From Senegalia massiliensis (GTDB taxonomy: Bacteria > Bacillota > Clostridia > Tissierellales > SIT17): DNA of 64,000 bases. Below the pieces are notes generated by a model, which had not been told where the DNA came from, did not search any database, and saw only the letters and a list, made by a program, of their open reading frames with translations. Made by a program: the position numbers and the translations under genes. Of the stretch, positions 36,380 to 46,442 are shown piece after piece (within the stretch, counting starts at the first letter, position 1; each line of letters starts with the position of its first letter). The DNA lies in contig NZ_LR130786.1 of the NCBI RefSeq assembly GCF_900626135.1, positions 62,001 to 126,000 on the forward strand. The letters are read 5' to 3'.

Positions 36380-38854
36380 CTATTCATATTTTATTTCTTC
36401 AATTACATTCATTTTTAAGATTTTAAATATTGGAATTATTGCTGTTAACATAAGAATTACAAAAATCGATGCTACAACTATAAAAATATCTCCCCATTGA
36501 AAATTAAATTCCAAATAAATACCTATAGAACTCAATAATACCCCTAATAATTTACTCATCCAAATACTTAATGCTAAACTAAATATACATCCAATTAAAA
36601 AAGAGGTTACTATTTCAAAAAATATCATTATATTTAACTGGGCTTTACTCATAGATACGGAATATAAGACGGCATATTCTCGCTTCCTCTGTATAAATCC
36701 TATAACTTGATTATTTACTAATCCAATGGCTGAGAGTAAAATAGAGAGTATTAAAAATACCCATACAGTTGATAATAAACCACTTACTTGTTGTTCTTGA
36801 TTTTCAATAAATTCATTAAATGTTTCTGCAGTAATATTTTCTCCAGATAATTCTTTATATAAAGTTTTTTTCATCTGTTTTAGATTCTTATCGGTACCTA
36901 CATATATATTGCTAGGTATATCTAATATGTCTTTTTTAAATTGATTCTCAGAAAATACTAGTGTATTCCTAGATATAGTAAATATAGATGAATCTATAGT
37001 TCCCGCTATATTTACTTTAATTTTTTTGCTTTTGAAATCATCTGATTTAATTTCTAATTTATCTCCTATTTCAAATCCATTCTTTATAGCATAAAACTCA
37101 TCTATCATAACCTCACCATTTTTAAGATTTTCTATTTTTCCATCTTTGTTTTTAACTCCAAGTCTTTCACCTTCAAGCCCAGATAAAATAAGATTCATTT
37201 CCTTTCCATTGATCGTCGGATTATTCATATAAGTATAAAGAAACTGAAGGTCTTTTACTCCTTGGACTTTCTTTAATTTTAAATAATCATCTTCCTTTTT
37301 TTCCATTCCATATAACTGAATATCTAATTCAAAAACATCTCTTGCTTTTATAAATAGATTTTCAAGAGATAAAGATGTTATAAATATCATTAAAATCATT
37401 GAAAGTGAAATGACTACAAGCTTAATATTAGAATTAATAATTTTACTAGTTGAAATATTTTTTGCTCCTAAAGAAGCAGCTTCTCCAAATATCATTTTAT
37501 TTATCTTAGTCATGAACAAAGATAAATATTTAGTTATAAAAGGTAATATTAATATTCCTCCAACCATAGCTAATACTAAAGCTAATATGGTAAAAATAAT
37601 ATTGTATAAATTGTTCATCTTATACAATATATAAGAAAACCCTTGGAATACAAAACCTAATACAGTAAGAACAATAGAAACTTTTTGAATAGAACTTAAT
37701 TCTTCAAATATTAAATTCTTTATAGAGTAATTTCCAATCTGATAAATAACATGTATAACACTTATCAATTGAATTATTATAGCAAATATTAATGAAAATA
37801 TTATGTATGCATAATTAATTGGTGCTGATGTTTCTCCTAATGGAACATTAGATACACTCTGAGCTATTGTCCCTAATATTGTTTCTCTAAAATAAAGTCC
37901 ACAAACAACACCTAAAGTTCCTCCCAACATACCATATACTAAATTCTCCAAAACAAGTATTACATTAACTTTAATTTTACTTGCTCCTAAGCTTCTAAAA
38001 GTCCCTACTACAGGAATTCTTGATAATAAAATAACCTTAGCATTAGAAGAAATAACATAATAATTCATCAATAAAGCTAATATCAAAATTATTAACAATA
38101 CTTGACTAATCATATCAATATTAGAGTCCATTGTCTCCTTATCAACTAAAGATTCTATTATAAAATCATCATTATTTTCTTGAAGTGCTTTAATACTATT
38201 TTTTATGTTAGATTTATCAGTAAGACTAATCATTAATACGTTACTTTTATTTTCTTGTTCTGTTATTTTTTCTACTTCAGAGTTGGTCATAACTACAAGA
38301 TTTTCATTGTCCACACCAAAAAATAAACCTGTATCTTTAGCAATAGCTCCTATTTCATACTCCTTTACTCCTATTTGAGTTTGAATTAAAATTCTATCGC
38401 CTAATTCGTATCCATAATTTTTAGCTAATTGAGGACTAATTAAAATCTGATCATCTTTACTAATACCAAAATTATCCTCTTCTGAAATCACAAATAAACT
38501 CTCATCTAAATAACTTTTTCTATTACAGCCATATAATTGAAGAGTCAATAAATCATTATTATCAACTACTCCAAACGTAGTTATAGCTGATAATTTATTA
38601 CTAACATCAATATTATTAGTTTTAAATTCATTCTCATTAAAAAAAGGATCCTCCGTATTTTCATGATTAACGATCATATCGTAACCATGATATGATTCTT
38701 CATGTAACTTTTCATACTTATGAATAATATCATCACGAGCTACAAGGTTTAAAAATACAATAAATGTAGAAATCATAAGAGAAAATAAAATCAAGAAACC
38801 TCTTAATTTATTTTCCCAAATATTTTTTATAATGTACTTCATAAAAATACCCAT
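36380..38854 (-). CDS. FtsX-like ABC transporter permease
   Basis: A permease of about 824 residues with the two-FtsX-domain layout. It has an N-terminal membrane segment (LRGFLILFSLMISTFIVFL), a large extracellular domain of about 200 residues, three segments (from LLIILILALLMNYY), a linking block, a second extracellular domain and three C-terminal segments ending with FIVVASIFVILMLTAIIP. The ATG at 38854 is chosen for its AAAGGGGAAAG ribosome site. Transcribed before the ATPase gene. The operon has no regulator nearby and is enclosed by two inverted copies of a palindromic repeat. Confidence 0.9.
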   Translation of the reverse strand: MGIFMKYIIKNIWENKLRGFLILFSLMISTFIVFLNLVARDDIIHKYEKLHEESYHGYDMIVNHENTEDPFFNENEFKTNNIDVSNKLSAITTFGVVDNNDLLTLQLYGCNRKSYLDESLFVISEEDNFGISKDDQILISPQLAKNYGYELGDRILIQTQIGVKEYEIGAIAKDTGLFFGVDNENLVVMTNSEVEKITEQENKSNVLMISLTDKSNIKNSIKALQENNDDFIIESLVDKETMDSNIDMISQVLLIILILALLMNYYVISSNAKVILLSRIPVVGTFRSLGASKIKVNVILVLENLVYGMLGGTLGVVCGLYFRETILGTIAQSVSNVPLGETSAPINYAYIIFSLIFAIIIQLISVIHVIYQIGNYSIKNLIFEELSSIQKVSIVLTVLGFVFQGFSYILYKMNNLYNIIFTILALVLAMVGGILILPFITKYLSLFMTKINKMIFGEAASLGAKNISTSKIINSNIKLVVISLSMILMIFITSLSLENLFIKARDVFELDIQLYGMEKKEDDYLKLKKVQGVKDLQFLYTYMNNPTINGKEMNLILSGLEGERLGVKNKDGKIENLKNGEVMIDEFYAIKNGFEIGDKLEIKSDDFKSKKIKVNIAGTIDSSIFTISRNTLVFSENQFKKDILDIPSNIYVGTDKNLKQMKKTLYKELSGENITAETFNEFIENQEQQVSGLLSTVWVFLILSILLSAIGLVNNQVIGFIQRKREYAVLYSVSMSKAQLNIMIFFEIVTSFLIGCIFSLALSIWMSKLLGVLLSSIGIYLEFNFQWGDIFIVVASIFVILMLTAIIPIFKILKMNVIEEIKYE

Positions 38855-39049
38855 ATCTTTCCCCTTTATTATAATATTTTTAAAATATATTAACAATATA
38901 GCAAAATAAAAACAATTAGAAAAAATTTTTTTATCCTATTAAACATTTTATATTTATTAAGTTAGATAATTATGTACTTACTATTTCTAGTATATATTAT
39001 TTTTTTCAAAAAAATTGTCATTTATTGTTGAAATAAAATAAAATACTAC

Positions 39050-39086
39050 AAAAATAGGTACTCCAAATGGAGTACCTATTTTTGTA
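39050..39086. repeat. 37-bp palindromic terminator, copy 2 (inverted)
   Basis: Exact reverse complement of the copy at 35499-35535. Here it carries the TAG stop of the alarmone synthetase gene. The palindrome extends further, to 39041-39092, giving a stem of about 25 bases with a two-base loop. Confidence 0.9.
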
Positions 39087-39885
39087 GTATTTGTATATTA
39101 TATTTTTCTGCTAACTTATCTAATTTCTTTTTGAAATATCTTAACTCATAGAAGTTTCCTCGTTCTTGAATATCAAAGAATTCTTCTCTATAATCATCTA
39201 TTTCTTTTACCTTTCCTGAGAAATAAAGGGTTTGTATTTTATTTAGTATCTCTGCTACTAAACTACTTTTCACTTGAAACATTTCTTGAGCTTCAACTAT
39301 TTCTTCTCTAATTTCAGACATTTGTTCATCTAGATTAGATGCTGAATCTGCTGCATTTTTTAATTTAATTTTTATATGTTCTGGCATATTACCTTCAAAT
39401 TTATAATTAAGAGAATGTTCAATAGTTGCCCAAAAATTCATAGCAAGTGTTCTTATTTGTATTTCTGCTAATATATCTCTTTGACCAAAGGCAGTATGAA
39501 CAGGATATCTAATTATTATATGATACGATTTATATCCACTTTCTTTTTGATTTTTTATATAATCTTTTTCATATTCAATTTTTAAATCCTTTCCATCTCT
39601 TTCTTTTATCAAATTTACTACTTTGTCAATATCCTCAACCATTTGGCACATTATTCTTATACCAGCTATATCTTCCATTTTCTCAGTTATATCATCTAAT
39701 GGAATATTAAGACGTTTAGATTTATCTAATATGCTTGATATTTTTTTGACTCTACCTGTAACAAATTCAATTGGAGAGTATTCATCCATTTTTCTATATT
39801 CATTTCTTATGCTTTTAAATTTTATTTTTAATTCTTCAACTGCTTGATCATAAGGTATAAGCACTTGATTCCAATTTTGTATCAT
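39076..39885 (-). CDS. Small alarmone synthetase (GTP pyrophosphokinase)
   Basis: A 269-residue RelA/SpoT-domain protein without the HD hydrolase or regulatory domains, like B. subtilis YjbM/YwaC. It transfers pyrophosphate from ATP to GDP or GTP to give (p)ppGpp. Motifs visible are FVTGRVKKISSI, the metal-binding DIAGIRIMC, ESGYKSYHIII and AEIQIRTLAMNFWATIEHSL. The C-terminal helices (EEIVEAQEMFQVKSSLV) fit the oligomerisation region. Its last codons lie in the palindromic terminator. Single gene with a GGGGAGG ribosome site. Confidence 0.92.
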   Translation of the reverse strand: MIQNWNQVLIPYDQAVEELKIKFKSIRNEYRKMDEYSPIEFVTGRVKKISSILDKSKRLNIPLDDITEKMEDIAGIRIMCQMVEDIDKVVNLIKERDGKDLKIEYEKDYIKNQKESGYKSYHIIIRYPVHTAFGQRDILAEIQIRTLAMNFWATIEHSLNYKFEGNMPEHIKIKLKNAADSASNLDEQMSEIREEIVEAQEMFQVKSSLVAEILNKIQTLYFSGKVKEIDDYREEFFDIQERGNFYELRYFKKKLDKLAEKYNIQILQK

Positions 39886-39961
39886 AAAACCTTAACCTCC
39901 CCTGAATAGCATATGATACTAAATAATATTCTACATATAATAATTAAATTACTTTTCTATT

Positions 39962-41353
39962 CTAAAACTCTGCAGATTTTGTCGTTCTAGGGAAAGAGAT
40001 TACATCTCTAATATTACTCATTCCTGTAAGATACATTATAATTCTTTCAAATCCAAGTCCAAATCCTGCATGTTTTGTAGTACCATATTTTCTTAAATCT
40101 AAATACCACCAATAATCTTCTTTTTCAAGTCCAAATTCTTTTATTCTCTCTTCTAATTTCTCAAGGCGTTCTTCTCTTTGACTTCCTCCAATTATTTCTC
40201 CTACACCTGGAACTAATAGATCCATAGCTGCAACAGTTTTATCATCATCATTTAATCTCATATAAAATGCCTTTATATCTTTTGGATAATCTGTTACAAA
40301 CACTGGTTTATCAAATACTTTTTCCGTAAGATATCTTTCATGTTCCGTTTGAAGATCCATACCCCATTTAACTTCATATTCAAATTTTTCATTTGATTTT
40401 TCAAGTATGTCTATTGCTTTTGTGTAAGTTATTCTTTCAAAATCAGAACTTGCTACATTTGTAAGTCTTTCTAAAAGACCTTTATCTATAAATTTATTAA
40501 AGAAATCTAATTCTTCTTTTGCATGTTCCATGATATATTTTATTATATATTTCATCATATCTTCAGCTAAATCCATATCATCATTTAAGTCTGCAAAAGA
40601 TATTTCTGGTTCTACCATCCAGAATTCTGCAGCATGTCTTGCAGTATTAGACTTTTCTGCCCTAAAAGTTGGTCCAAAAGTATATACATTTCTAAATGCT
40701 TGAGCATAAGTCTCAGCTGCTAACTGTCCACTTACGGTAAGTGATGTTTCTCTCCCAAAAAAATCTAAAGTAGAATCTATTTTTCCTTCTTCAGTTTTTT
40801 GAATATTTTCAAGATCTAATGTTGTAACTCTAAACATTTCTCCTGCACCTTCTGCATCACTTGAAGTAATTATAGGTGTATGAGTATATACAAAATCTCT
40901 TTCTTGGAAAAATTTATGAATAGCATAACTTGCTAAAGATCTCACTCTAAATACTGCTGAAAAAGTATTACTACGAGGGCGAAGATGTGCTATTGTTCTT
41001 AAGTACTCAAAAGTATGTCTCTTTTTCTGAAGTGGATAGTCACTAGGTGCCTCTCCTTCTATAGTTATTTCACTAGCCTGTATTTCAAAGGGTTGTTTTG
41101 CATCTGGTGTTAATACTAGTTTCCCTCTTACTATTATAGCACTACTTACTGAAAGTTTTGTAACTTCCTTAAAATTATCTAATTCATTACCTATTACTAT
41201 TTGAATTCCCTTGAAAAAAGTTCCATCATTTAATTCTATAAACCCAAATTTTTTAGAACTTCTAGATGTTCTAATCCAACCTGAAACTTTTATTTCCTTG
41301 TCTTTAAATTGTTCTTTGTCTTTATAAATTTCTCTTACTAAAATATTTTTCAT
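39962..41353 (-). CDS. asnS: Asparaginyl-tRNA synthetase
   Basis: A 463-residue class IIb synthetase charging tRNA-Asn. The N-terminal OB fold is [21 protein letters not shown]. Catalytic core: [17 protein letters not shown], motif 2 [20 protein letters not shown], and motif 3 [13 protein letters not shown] near the C-terminus. Asn- rather than Asp-specificity is suggested by the whole pattern and the lack of a GAD insertion. The start follows AAGGAGG. Expression is controlled by an upstream T-box leader. Confidence 0.96.
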   Translation of the reverse strand: MKNILVREIYKDKEQFKDKEIKVSGWIRTSRSSKKFGFIELNDGTFFKGIQIVIGNELDNFKEVTKLSVSSAIIVRGKLVLTPDAKQPFEIQASEITIEGEAPSDYPLQKKRHTFEYLRTIAHLRPRSNTFSAVFRVRSLASYAIHKFFQERDFVYTHTPIITSSDAEGAGEMFRVTTLDLENIQKTEEGKIDSTLDFFGRETSLTVSGQLAAETYAQAFRNVYTFGPTFRAEKSNTARHAAEFWMVEPEISFADLNDDMDLAEDMMKYIIKYIMEHAKEELDFFNKFIDKGLLERLTNVASSDFERITYTKAIDILEKSNEKFEYEVKWGMDLQTEHERYLTEKVFDKPVFVTDYPKDIKAFYMRLNDDDKTVAAMDLLVPGVGEIIGGSQREERLEKLEERIKEFGLEKEDYWWYLDLRKYGTTKHAGFGLGFERIIMYLTGMSNIRDVISFPRTTKSAEF

Positions 41354-41382
41354 TTTTTTACCTCCTTATTTTTTTGCAAAAT

Positions 41383-41625
41383 AAAAAATCTTCTCTCCCT
41401 AAAAAGGGACGAAAAGATTCCGCGGTACCACCCTAGTTGTCTTATGACCAACTCTAATCAAAATAACGGTTTGTATCCGTCTAATCCTACTCTCAAAAGA
41501 TTTCAGTTAGAAACTCAAGGATGTTCTTCAATATAGTATACATGTTGAACTTTCACCATAATCAACTCGCTAAAATGTTTTTCTATATCTACTCTTCCTA
41601 TCATAGTCTATTGAATATATTGTAA
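41383..41625 (-). promoter_or_regulatory. T-box leader of asnS
   Basis: On the minus strand the conserved T-box CAACTAGGGTGGTACCGCGG is at 41420-41439. It is followed by a terminator stem (AATCTTTTCGTCCCT against AGGGAGAGAAGATT, 41387-41419) with a T run before asnS. Upstream are stem I features (AGCGAGTTGA and the distal loop region). A candidate specifier AAC, the asparagine codon, is at 41506-41508. Uncharged tRNA-Asn should favour the antiterminator and raise asnS expression. Confidence 0.92.
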
Positions 41626-41702
41626 CCTTATTGTATTATAGTTATTATAATATATAAAAAAAAATAAGTAAAGTATATATTAATTTAAAAGGAGTGTGAA
41701 AT

Positions 41703-42695
41703 ATGATTTATATAGAAAATAACAATTTTGACCCTCATTATAATCTAGCATTAGAGGAATATGCAGTAAAGGGATTAGACTTAGATGAAGATATACTTAT
41801 ATTGTGGCAGAATGAACCTTCAGTAATCATTGGAAGAAACCAAAATACTATTGAAGAAATTAATAAAAATTATATTGAAGAAAAAGATATTAATGTAGTT
41901 AGAAGGCTATCTGGTGGTGGAGCTGTCTATCATGACTTTGGAAATTTAAATTTTACTTTTATAACTAAAAACTTTAAATCTAATGTAAATAATTTTAAAA
42001 CGTTTACACAACCTGTAATAGATGCATTACAAAAACTAGGTGTTAATGCTGTTTTCCATGGAAGAAATGATATTGTAGTAGATGGAAAAAAAGTTTCAGG
42101 TAATGCACAATATTTCTTTAAAAATAAAATGCTTCATCATGGGACAATCCTTTTTGATTCTACATTAGAAGATATTGTAGAAGTTTTAAATGTAGGTGAT
42201 GAAAAAATCAAATCTAAAGGTATAAAATCTATTAGAAGTAGAGTGACTAATATATTACCTCATTTAGAAAAAAAGGTGTCTATGGATGAATTTAAAGACA
42301 TTCTTTTAAAATTTATACTGGATACTGATAATATAGAAGAAAAAGAATATAAGTTAAGTGATCAACAGTTAAAAGAAATTGAAGAACTTAAGAACTCTAG
42401 ATATGATAAATGGGAATGGAATTTTGGTGAAAGTCCTGAATTTGAAATTCAAAAACAAAAGAGATTTGAAGGTGGCTCTTTAGATATAAGATTTACAGTT
42501 AAAGATGGCAAAATTAAAGATTTAAAAATCTATGGAGACTTCTTTGGAGACAAGGATGTTAACTCTTTAGAGAATAAATTAATAAGTGAGAAATACAAAA
42601 TAGAAGACATAAAAAATATACTTGATGATATAGATATTGAAAAGTATTTTTATAATATAAATAAAGATGATATTTTAGAATGTCTCTTTAGTTAA
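41703..42695 (+). CDS. lplA: Lipoate-protein ligase A
   Basis: A 330-residue enzyme that activates free lipoate with ATP and attaches it to lipoyl domains. The N-terminal NNNFDPHYNLALEEYAV, the core VRRLSGGGAVYHDFGNLNFTF and the lipoyl-AMP lysine region (DGKKVSGNAQYF) are typical, and the C-terminal accessory domain is present. It faces the pyruvate-dehydrogenase-type operon across a shared terminator, and the E2 lipoyl domain there is its obvious substrate. Confidence 0.95.
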   Translation: MIYIENNNFDPHYNLALEEYAVKGLDLDEDILILWQNEPSVIIGRNQNTIEEINKNYIEEKDINVVRRLSGGGAVYHDFGNLNFTFITKNFKSNVNNFKTFTQPVIDALQKLGVNAVFHGRNDIVVDGKKVSGNAQYFFKNKMLHHGTILFDSTLEDIVEVLNVGDEKIKSKGIKSIRSRVTNILPHLEKKVSMDEFKDILLKFILDTDNIEEKEYKLSDQQLKEIEELKNSRYDKWEWNFGESPEFEIQKQKRFEGGSLDIRFTVKDGKIKDLKIYGDFFGDKDVNSLENKLISEKYKIEDIKNILDDIDIEKYFYNINKDDILECLFS

Positions 42696-42701
42696 TAATC
42701 T

Positions 42702-42739
42702 AAATAAAAAATAGCAGCCTTAGCTGCTATTTTTTATTT
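42702..42739. terminator. Bidirectional terminator between lplA and lpdA
   Basis: AAATAAAAAATAGCAGC and its perfect complement around a CTTA loop. A/T runs on both sides suit the two converging genes. Confidence 0.9.
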
Positions 42740-44116
42740 GAATATGTGAATTGGTTTATCTATTATTCCATGAGCTGCTTCCATTACTGTTTCTGATAAT
42801 GTAGGATGTGGATGTATAGCCTTAGCAAGCTCATAGGCTGTTCCTTCAAGCTCCATAGTAGTTACAGCTTCTGCAATCATATCTGTAGCTGTTGGAGCTA
42901 AAATGTGAACTCCTAATATCTCTTTGTATTTATCATCTGAAACTATCTTTATAAATCCATCAGTTTCACCTTCTGCAAGTGCTTTTCCATTTGCAGCTAA
43001 TGGGAATGTGCTAGTTATTACATCATATCCCTTTTCTTTTGCTTGTTGTTCAGTTAAACCTGCTACACCAATTTCAGGGAAACTATATATACAAGATGGA
43101 ACTGTATTATAGTTTATAGTAGATTTTTCTCCTAATATATTTTCAACTGCTGAAATTCCTTCAGCACTTGCTACATGAGCTAACATATATTTTCCATTTA
43201 CATCACCTATAGCATATATATTATCAATATTTGTTCTCATATGCTCATCTGTAACAATACCTTTTTTATATTTTTTAATATCAATATTTTCAAGGCCTTT
43301 TAGATTTGGTACTCTACCTATACTAGTAAGTATTTTGTCACCTTCAAATACTTTTTCTTTCCCTTTAACTATAGTAGTAATTTTGTTATCTTCTATTTTT
43401 TGTATATCACAATTATATACTATTTTCACACCATCTTTTTTCAATATTCTATTCATTTTTTTACTTATATCATCATCCAGACTTCTTAGTATTTTTTCAG
43501 AACGATGTAGGATTGTAACTTCAGTTCCTAAGGCATTATATAGTGTAGCAAATTCTACTGATATTACTCCACCACCTAATATTAGTAACTTTTTAGGTAA
43601 ATTATCTAAATCTATAACACCTTTACTTGTTACAATATATCCTTTTTCCATTGACTCTTTAAAACCAGGTATATTAGGTAATCTAGGAGAAGATCCTGTA
43701 GCTATAATTATATTCTTAGTATTGATTTTTTCATTATTTATTTCTATAGTATTTTTATCAACTATATTACCAAATCCATTATATATATCAACACCATTTT
43801 TCTTTAATAATGTCTCTACTCCTCCTGTTAATTGGCTAACCACTTTATTTTTTCTATCTTTCATATTTTCCCAATTTATTTTTACATTTGATTTATCTTC
43901 TAAATCTATACCATATTTTTCTGAGTTCATCATATATTTATATATTTTTGCACTTTTAAGCAATGTTTTAGTAGGTATACAACCCCAATTCAAGCACACA
44001 CCACCAATATTTCCATCTTCTATAATAGCAGTTTTTGCACCCATTTGAGCTGCTTTTATAGCAGCTACATAACCACCAGGACCTCCACCTATAACTGTAA
44101 TATCATAATTAGTCAT
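42734..44116 (-). CDS. lpdA: Dihydrolipoyl dehydrogenase (E3)
   Basis: A 460-residue flavoprotein that reoxidises the lipoyl arm of the E2 core with NAD. The FAD site VIGGGPGGYVAAIKAAQMGA, the redox disulphide GGVCLNWGCIPTKTLL (Cys 41 and 46), the NAD-binding LILGGGVISVEFA, the second FAD motif YAIGDVNGKYMLAH and the catalytic HPHPTLSE at the dimer interface are all present. It lies 11 bases after the E2 gene with a GGAGG site and is the last gene of the operon. Confidence 0.96.
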   Translation of the reverse strand: MTNYDITVIGGGPGGYVAAIKAAQMGAKTAIIEDGNIGGVCLNWGCIPTKTLLKSAKIYKYMMNSEKYGIDLEDKSNVKINWENMKDRKNKVVSQLTGGVETLLKKNGVDIYNGFGNIVDKNTIEINNEKINTKNIIIATGSSPRLPNIPGFKESMEKGYIVTSKGVIDLDNLPKKLLILGGGVISVEFATLYNALGTEVTILHRSEKILRSLDDDISKKMNRILKKDGVKIVYNCDIQKIEDNKITTIVKGKEKVFEGDKILTSIGRVPNLKGLENIDIKKYKKGIVTDEHMRTNIDNIYAIGDVNGKYMLAHVASAEGISAVENILGEKSTINYNTVPSCIYSFPEIGVAGLTEQQAKEKGYDVITSTFPLAANGKALAEGETDGFIKIVSDDKYKEILGVHILAPTATDMIAEAVTTMELEGTAYELAKAIHPHPTLSETVMEAAHGIIDKPIHIFK

Positions 44117-44127
44117 TTGTATGCCTC

Positions 44128-45447
44128 CTAACTTAATAACAATAACATAGGGTCTTGTAAATATTCTTTTACTTTATTTAAGAACCTACCTGCATCTGCA
44201 CCATCTATTATTCTGTGATCTATACTTAAAGAAATAGGAACAATATCTCTTATAACTATTTCTCCATCTTTTACTACAGGTTTTTTAGTTATTCTACCTA
44301 TGCCTAATATTGCTGCTTCTGGATATTTTATAACAGGCACTCCATAAGTAGAACCTACTGCTCCATAATTAGTTATAGAGAATGTTCCACCACGAAGATC
44401 TTCTAAGCCTATTGTTCTATTTTGTGATCTTTCTATTAAATCATTCATTTCTTTTGATATTTCTAAAATACCCTTTCTATCAGCATTCTTAACAACAGGT
44501 ACCATAAGTCCTTCTGGGGTATCTACTGCTATACCAATATTATAATACTTCTTCAATATTATTTCTTCATTTTCCATATCATAACTTGAGTTTAATATTG
44601 GATATTCTTTTAAAGCAAGAGTTATTGCTTTAATTATAAATGGCATATACGTTAGTTTTATACCTTGTTTATCAGCAATTTCTTTTTGTTCTTTTCTAAA
44701 TTCAACTAATTCTGATACATCAAAATCATCCATAGATGAAGCATGCGGTATTACTGATTTTGACAATACCATATTTTCTGCAATAGTTTTTCTCATTTTA
44801 GATACTTTAACTCTTTCTACTTCTCCATCTATTTTGATTTCAGGAATATCTATATCTTTACTATAGGATTTTTTGTTATTACCTTTAGAATCATTTTTTT
44901 GGTCAGATTTTTCTTTCATTTCACTAGCTTTATATATATCTTCTTTCATTACTCTCCCATTTGCACCGCTGCCATTTATACTATTAATATCTATTCCTAA
45001 ATCTTTTGCAAGTTTTCTAGCTACTGGTGTTGCTAGTGATTTCTTTTTAGAAGTAGTTTCTTCTTTTCCTTCATTTTCGTCACTACTTTCTAATACATCT
45101 TCTCCCACTTCTAATTCTCCTACAACTCCAGCCATATCTTTTCCTTCATCTATTGTTTCTTTTCTTGTTTCTCCTTTTTTTTCACTTTTCTCTTCTACAT
45201 TTTCACTTTCTTCACCATCATCTATTTCTACAACCACATCACCTACATGAATAGTATCTCCTTCTTCAGCAAGTAATTTTGTTATTACTCCATCAACTGG
45301 TGAAGGAATTTCTGCATTTACTTTATCAGTTTCTACTAAAAATAATGTATCTCCATCTTTTACTTCATCTCCTACATCAAACATCCACTTTAGAAGTTTT
45401 CCTTCATGTATTCCTTCTCCTATATCTGCAAATTTAAATTTATACAT
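44128..45447 (-). CDS. Dihydrolipoamide acyltransferase (E2) of a 2-oxoacid dehydrogenase complex
   Basis: A 439-residue core protein. A single lipoyl domain (residues 1-75; lipoylated Lys about 42 in ETDKVNAE) is followed by a charged Glu/Lys-rich linker of about 65 residues. Next come an E1/E3-binding domain (ATPVARKLAKDLGID and GSGANGRVMKEDI) and the catalytic domain from about 205, with the active-site SIDHRIIDGADAGRF. One lipoyl domain fits Gram-positive pyruvate or branched-chain complexes. Context with a PdhA/PdhB-like pair favours acetyl transfer from pyruvate. Confidence 0.93.
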   Translation of the reverse strand: MYKFKFADIGEGIHEGKLLKWMFDVGDEVKDGDTLFLVETDKVNAEIPSPVDGVITKLLAEEGDTIHVGDVVVEIDDGEESENVEEKSEKKGETRKETIDEGKDMAGVVGELEVGEDVLESSDENEGKEETTSKKKSLATPVARKLAKDLGIDINSINGSGANGRVMKEDIYKASEMKEKSDQKNDSKGNNKKSYSKDIDIPEIKIDGEVERVKVSKMRKTIAENMVLSKSVIPHASSMDDFDVSELVEFRKEQKEIADKQGIKLTYMPFIIKAITLALKEYPILNSSYDMENEEIILKKYYNIGIAVDTPEGLMVPVVKNADRKGILEISKEMNDLIERSQNRTIGLEDLRGGTFSITNYGAVGSTYGVPVIKYPEAAILGIGRITKKPVVKDGEIVIRDIVPISLSIDHRIIDGADAGRFLNKVKEYLQDPMLLLLS

Positions 45448-45461
45448 TTTTTATCACCTCT

Positions 45462-46442
45462 CTAATACTTTACTAATTCTTTTATTTTATCCATTATTCT
45501 TCTTTCATCTACCATAAAGAAATGTTCAGATTTAGGTAGAGGTACTGTAACATCAAGTCCTGTAACTCTAGATGGTGGTGCTTCTAAATAAAGAAACGCT
45601 CCTTCATTTACTATAGATATTAATTCTGCACCAGGACCAAATGATTTAACTGCTTCATGAACTACTAAAAATCTACCTGTTTTTTTCACTGATTCTATTA
45701 TTGTTTCTTTATCTATAGGTGATATTGTGCGTAAATCTATTAGTTCTACGGATATCCCTTCTTTTTCTTCTAATGTTTTAATAGCTTTACTTGCTTCTCT
45801 AACTAATGCTCCCCAAGCTACAACTGTAATATCTTCTCCTTTTTTTACTACCTTTGCTTTTCCAATAGGTATAGTATAATCTTCTTCAGGCACTTCTTGT
45901 TTAAATGCTCTGTATATCCTCTTAGGCTCCATAAATATTACAGGATCTTCTTCTCTTATTGCTGAAAGCATTAATCCTTTTGTATCATATGGTGTTGAGG
46001 GTATAACTACTTTAAGTCCCGGGATATGTGCAAATAATGTCTCTGGACTCTCTGAATGGTGTTCAGGTGATCTTACTCCTCCACCATAAGGCATTCTAAT
46101 AACCATAGGTAGTTTATATCTAGAGCGAGATCTATTTCTCATTCTTGCAACATGGGCTACTATCTGATTATATGCAGGTAACATAAATCCTGAGAATTGT
46201 ATTTCTACTACAGGCTTAAGTCCATTTATTGCCATACCTACAGCTGAACCTACAATTCCAGCTTCAGCTAATGGTGTATCAAACACCCTTTTTTCACCGA
46301 ATTTTTCTTGTAATCCTTTAGTGGCTCTAAAAACACCACCTTCAAGTCCTGCATCTTCTCCATATACTACTACTGATTTATCCTTTTCAATTTCTTGTTC
46401 AAGTGCATAAGTGAGTGCTCCTATATTATTTAATAATGGCAT
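45462..46442 (-). CDS. pdhB: Pyruvate dehydrogenase E1 component, beta subunit
   Basis: A 326-residue E1 beta subunit that forms the thiamine diphosphate site with E1 alpha. Recognisable segments are VYGEDAGLEGGVFRATKGL near the N-terminus, FDTPLAEAGIVGSAVGMAI, the R-x-PYGGGVRSPEHHSES segment and the C-terminal LLVVHEAVKSFG-like stretch (FLVVHEAVKSFGPGAEL). The start overlaps the E1 alpha stop by one base. The choice of pyruvate over branched-chain oxoacids is by similarity to Bacillus PdhB and is not certain. Confidence 0.92.
   Translation of the reverse strand: MPLLNNIGALTYALEQEIEKDKSVVVYGEDAGLEGGVFRATKGLQEKFGEKRVFDTPLAEAGIVGSAVGMAINGLKPVVEIQFSGFMLPAYNQIVAHVARMRNRSRSRYKLPMVIRMPYGGGVRSPEHHSESPETLFAHIPGLKVVIPSTPYDTKGLMLSAIREEDPVIFMEPKRIYRAFKQEVPEEDYTIPIGKAKVVKKGEDITVVAWGALVREASKAIKTLEEKEGISVELIDLRTISPIDKETIIESVKKTGRFLVVHEAVKSFGPGAELISIVNEGAFLYLEAPPSRVTGLDVTVPLPKSEHFFMVDERRIMDKIKELVKY

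Noticed and set aside
43335-44048. Long plus-strand open frame opposite lpdA
   Set aside because: It is the complement of a clear E3 gene, with no ribosome site and no recognisable domain.
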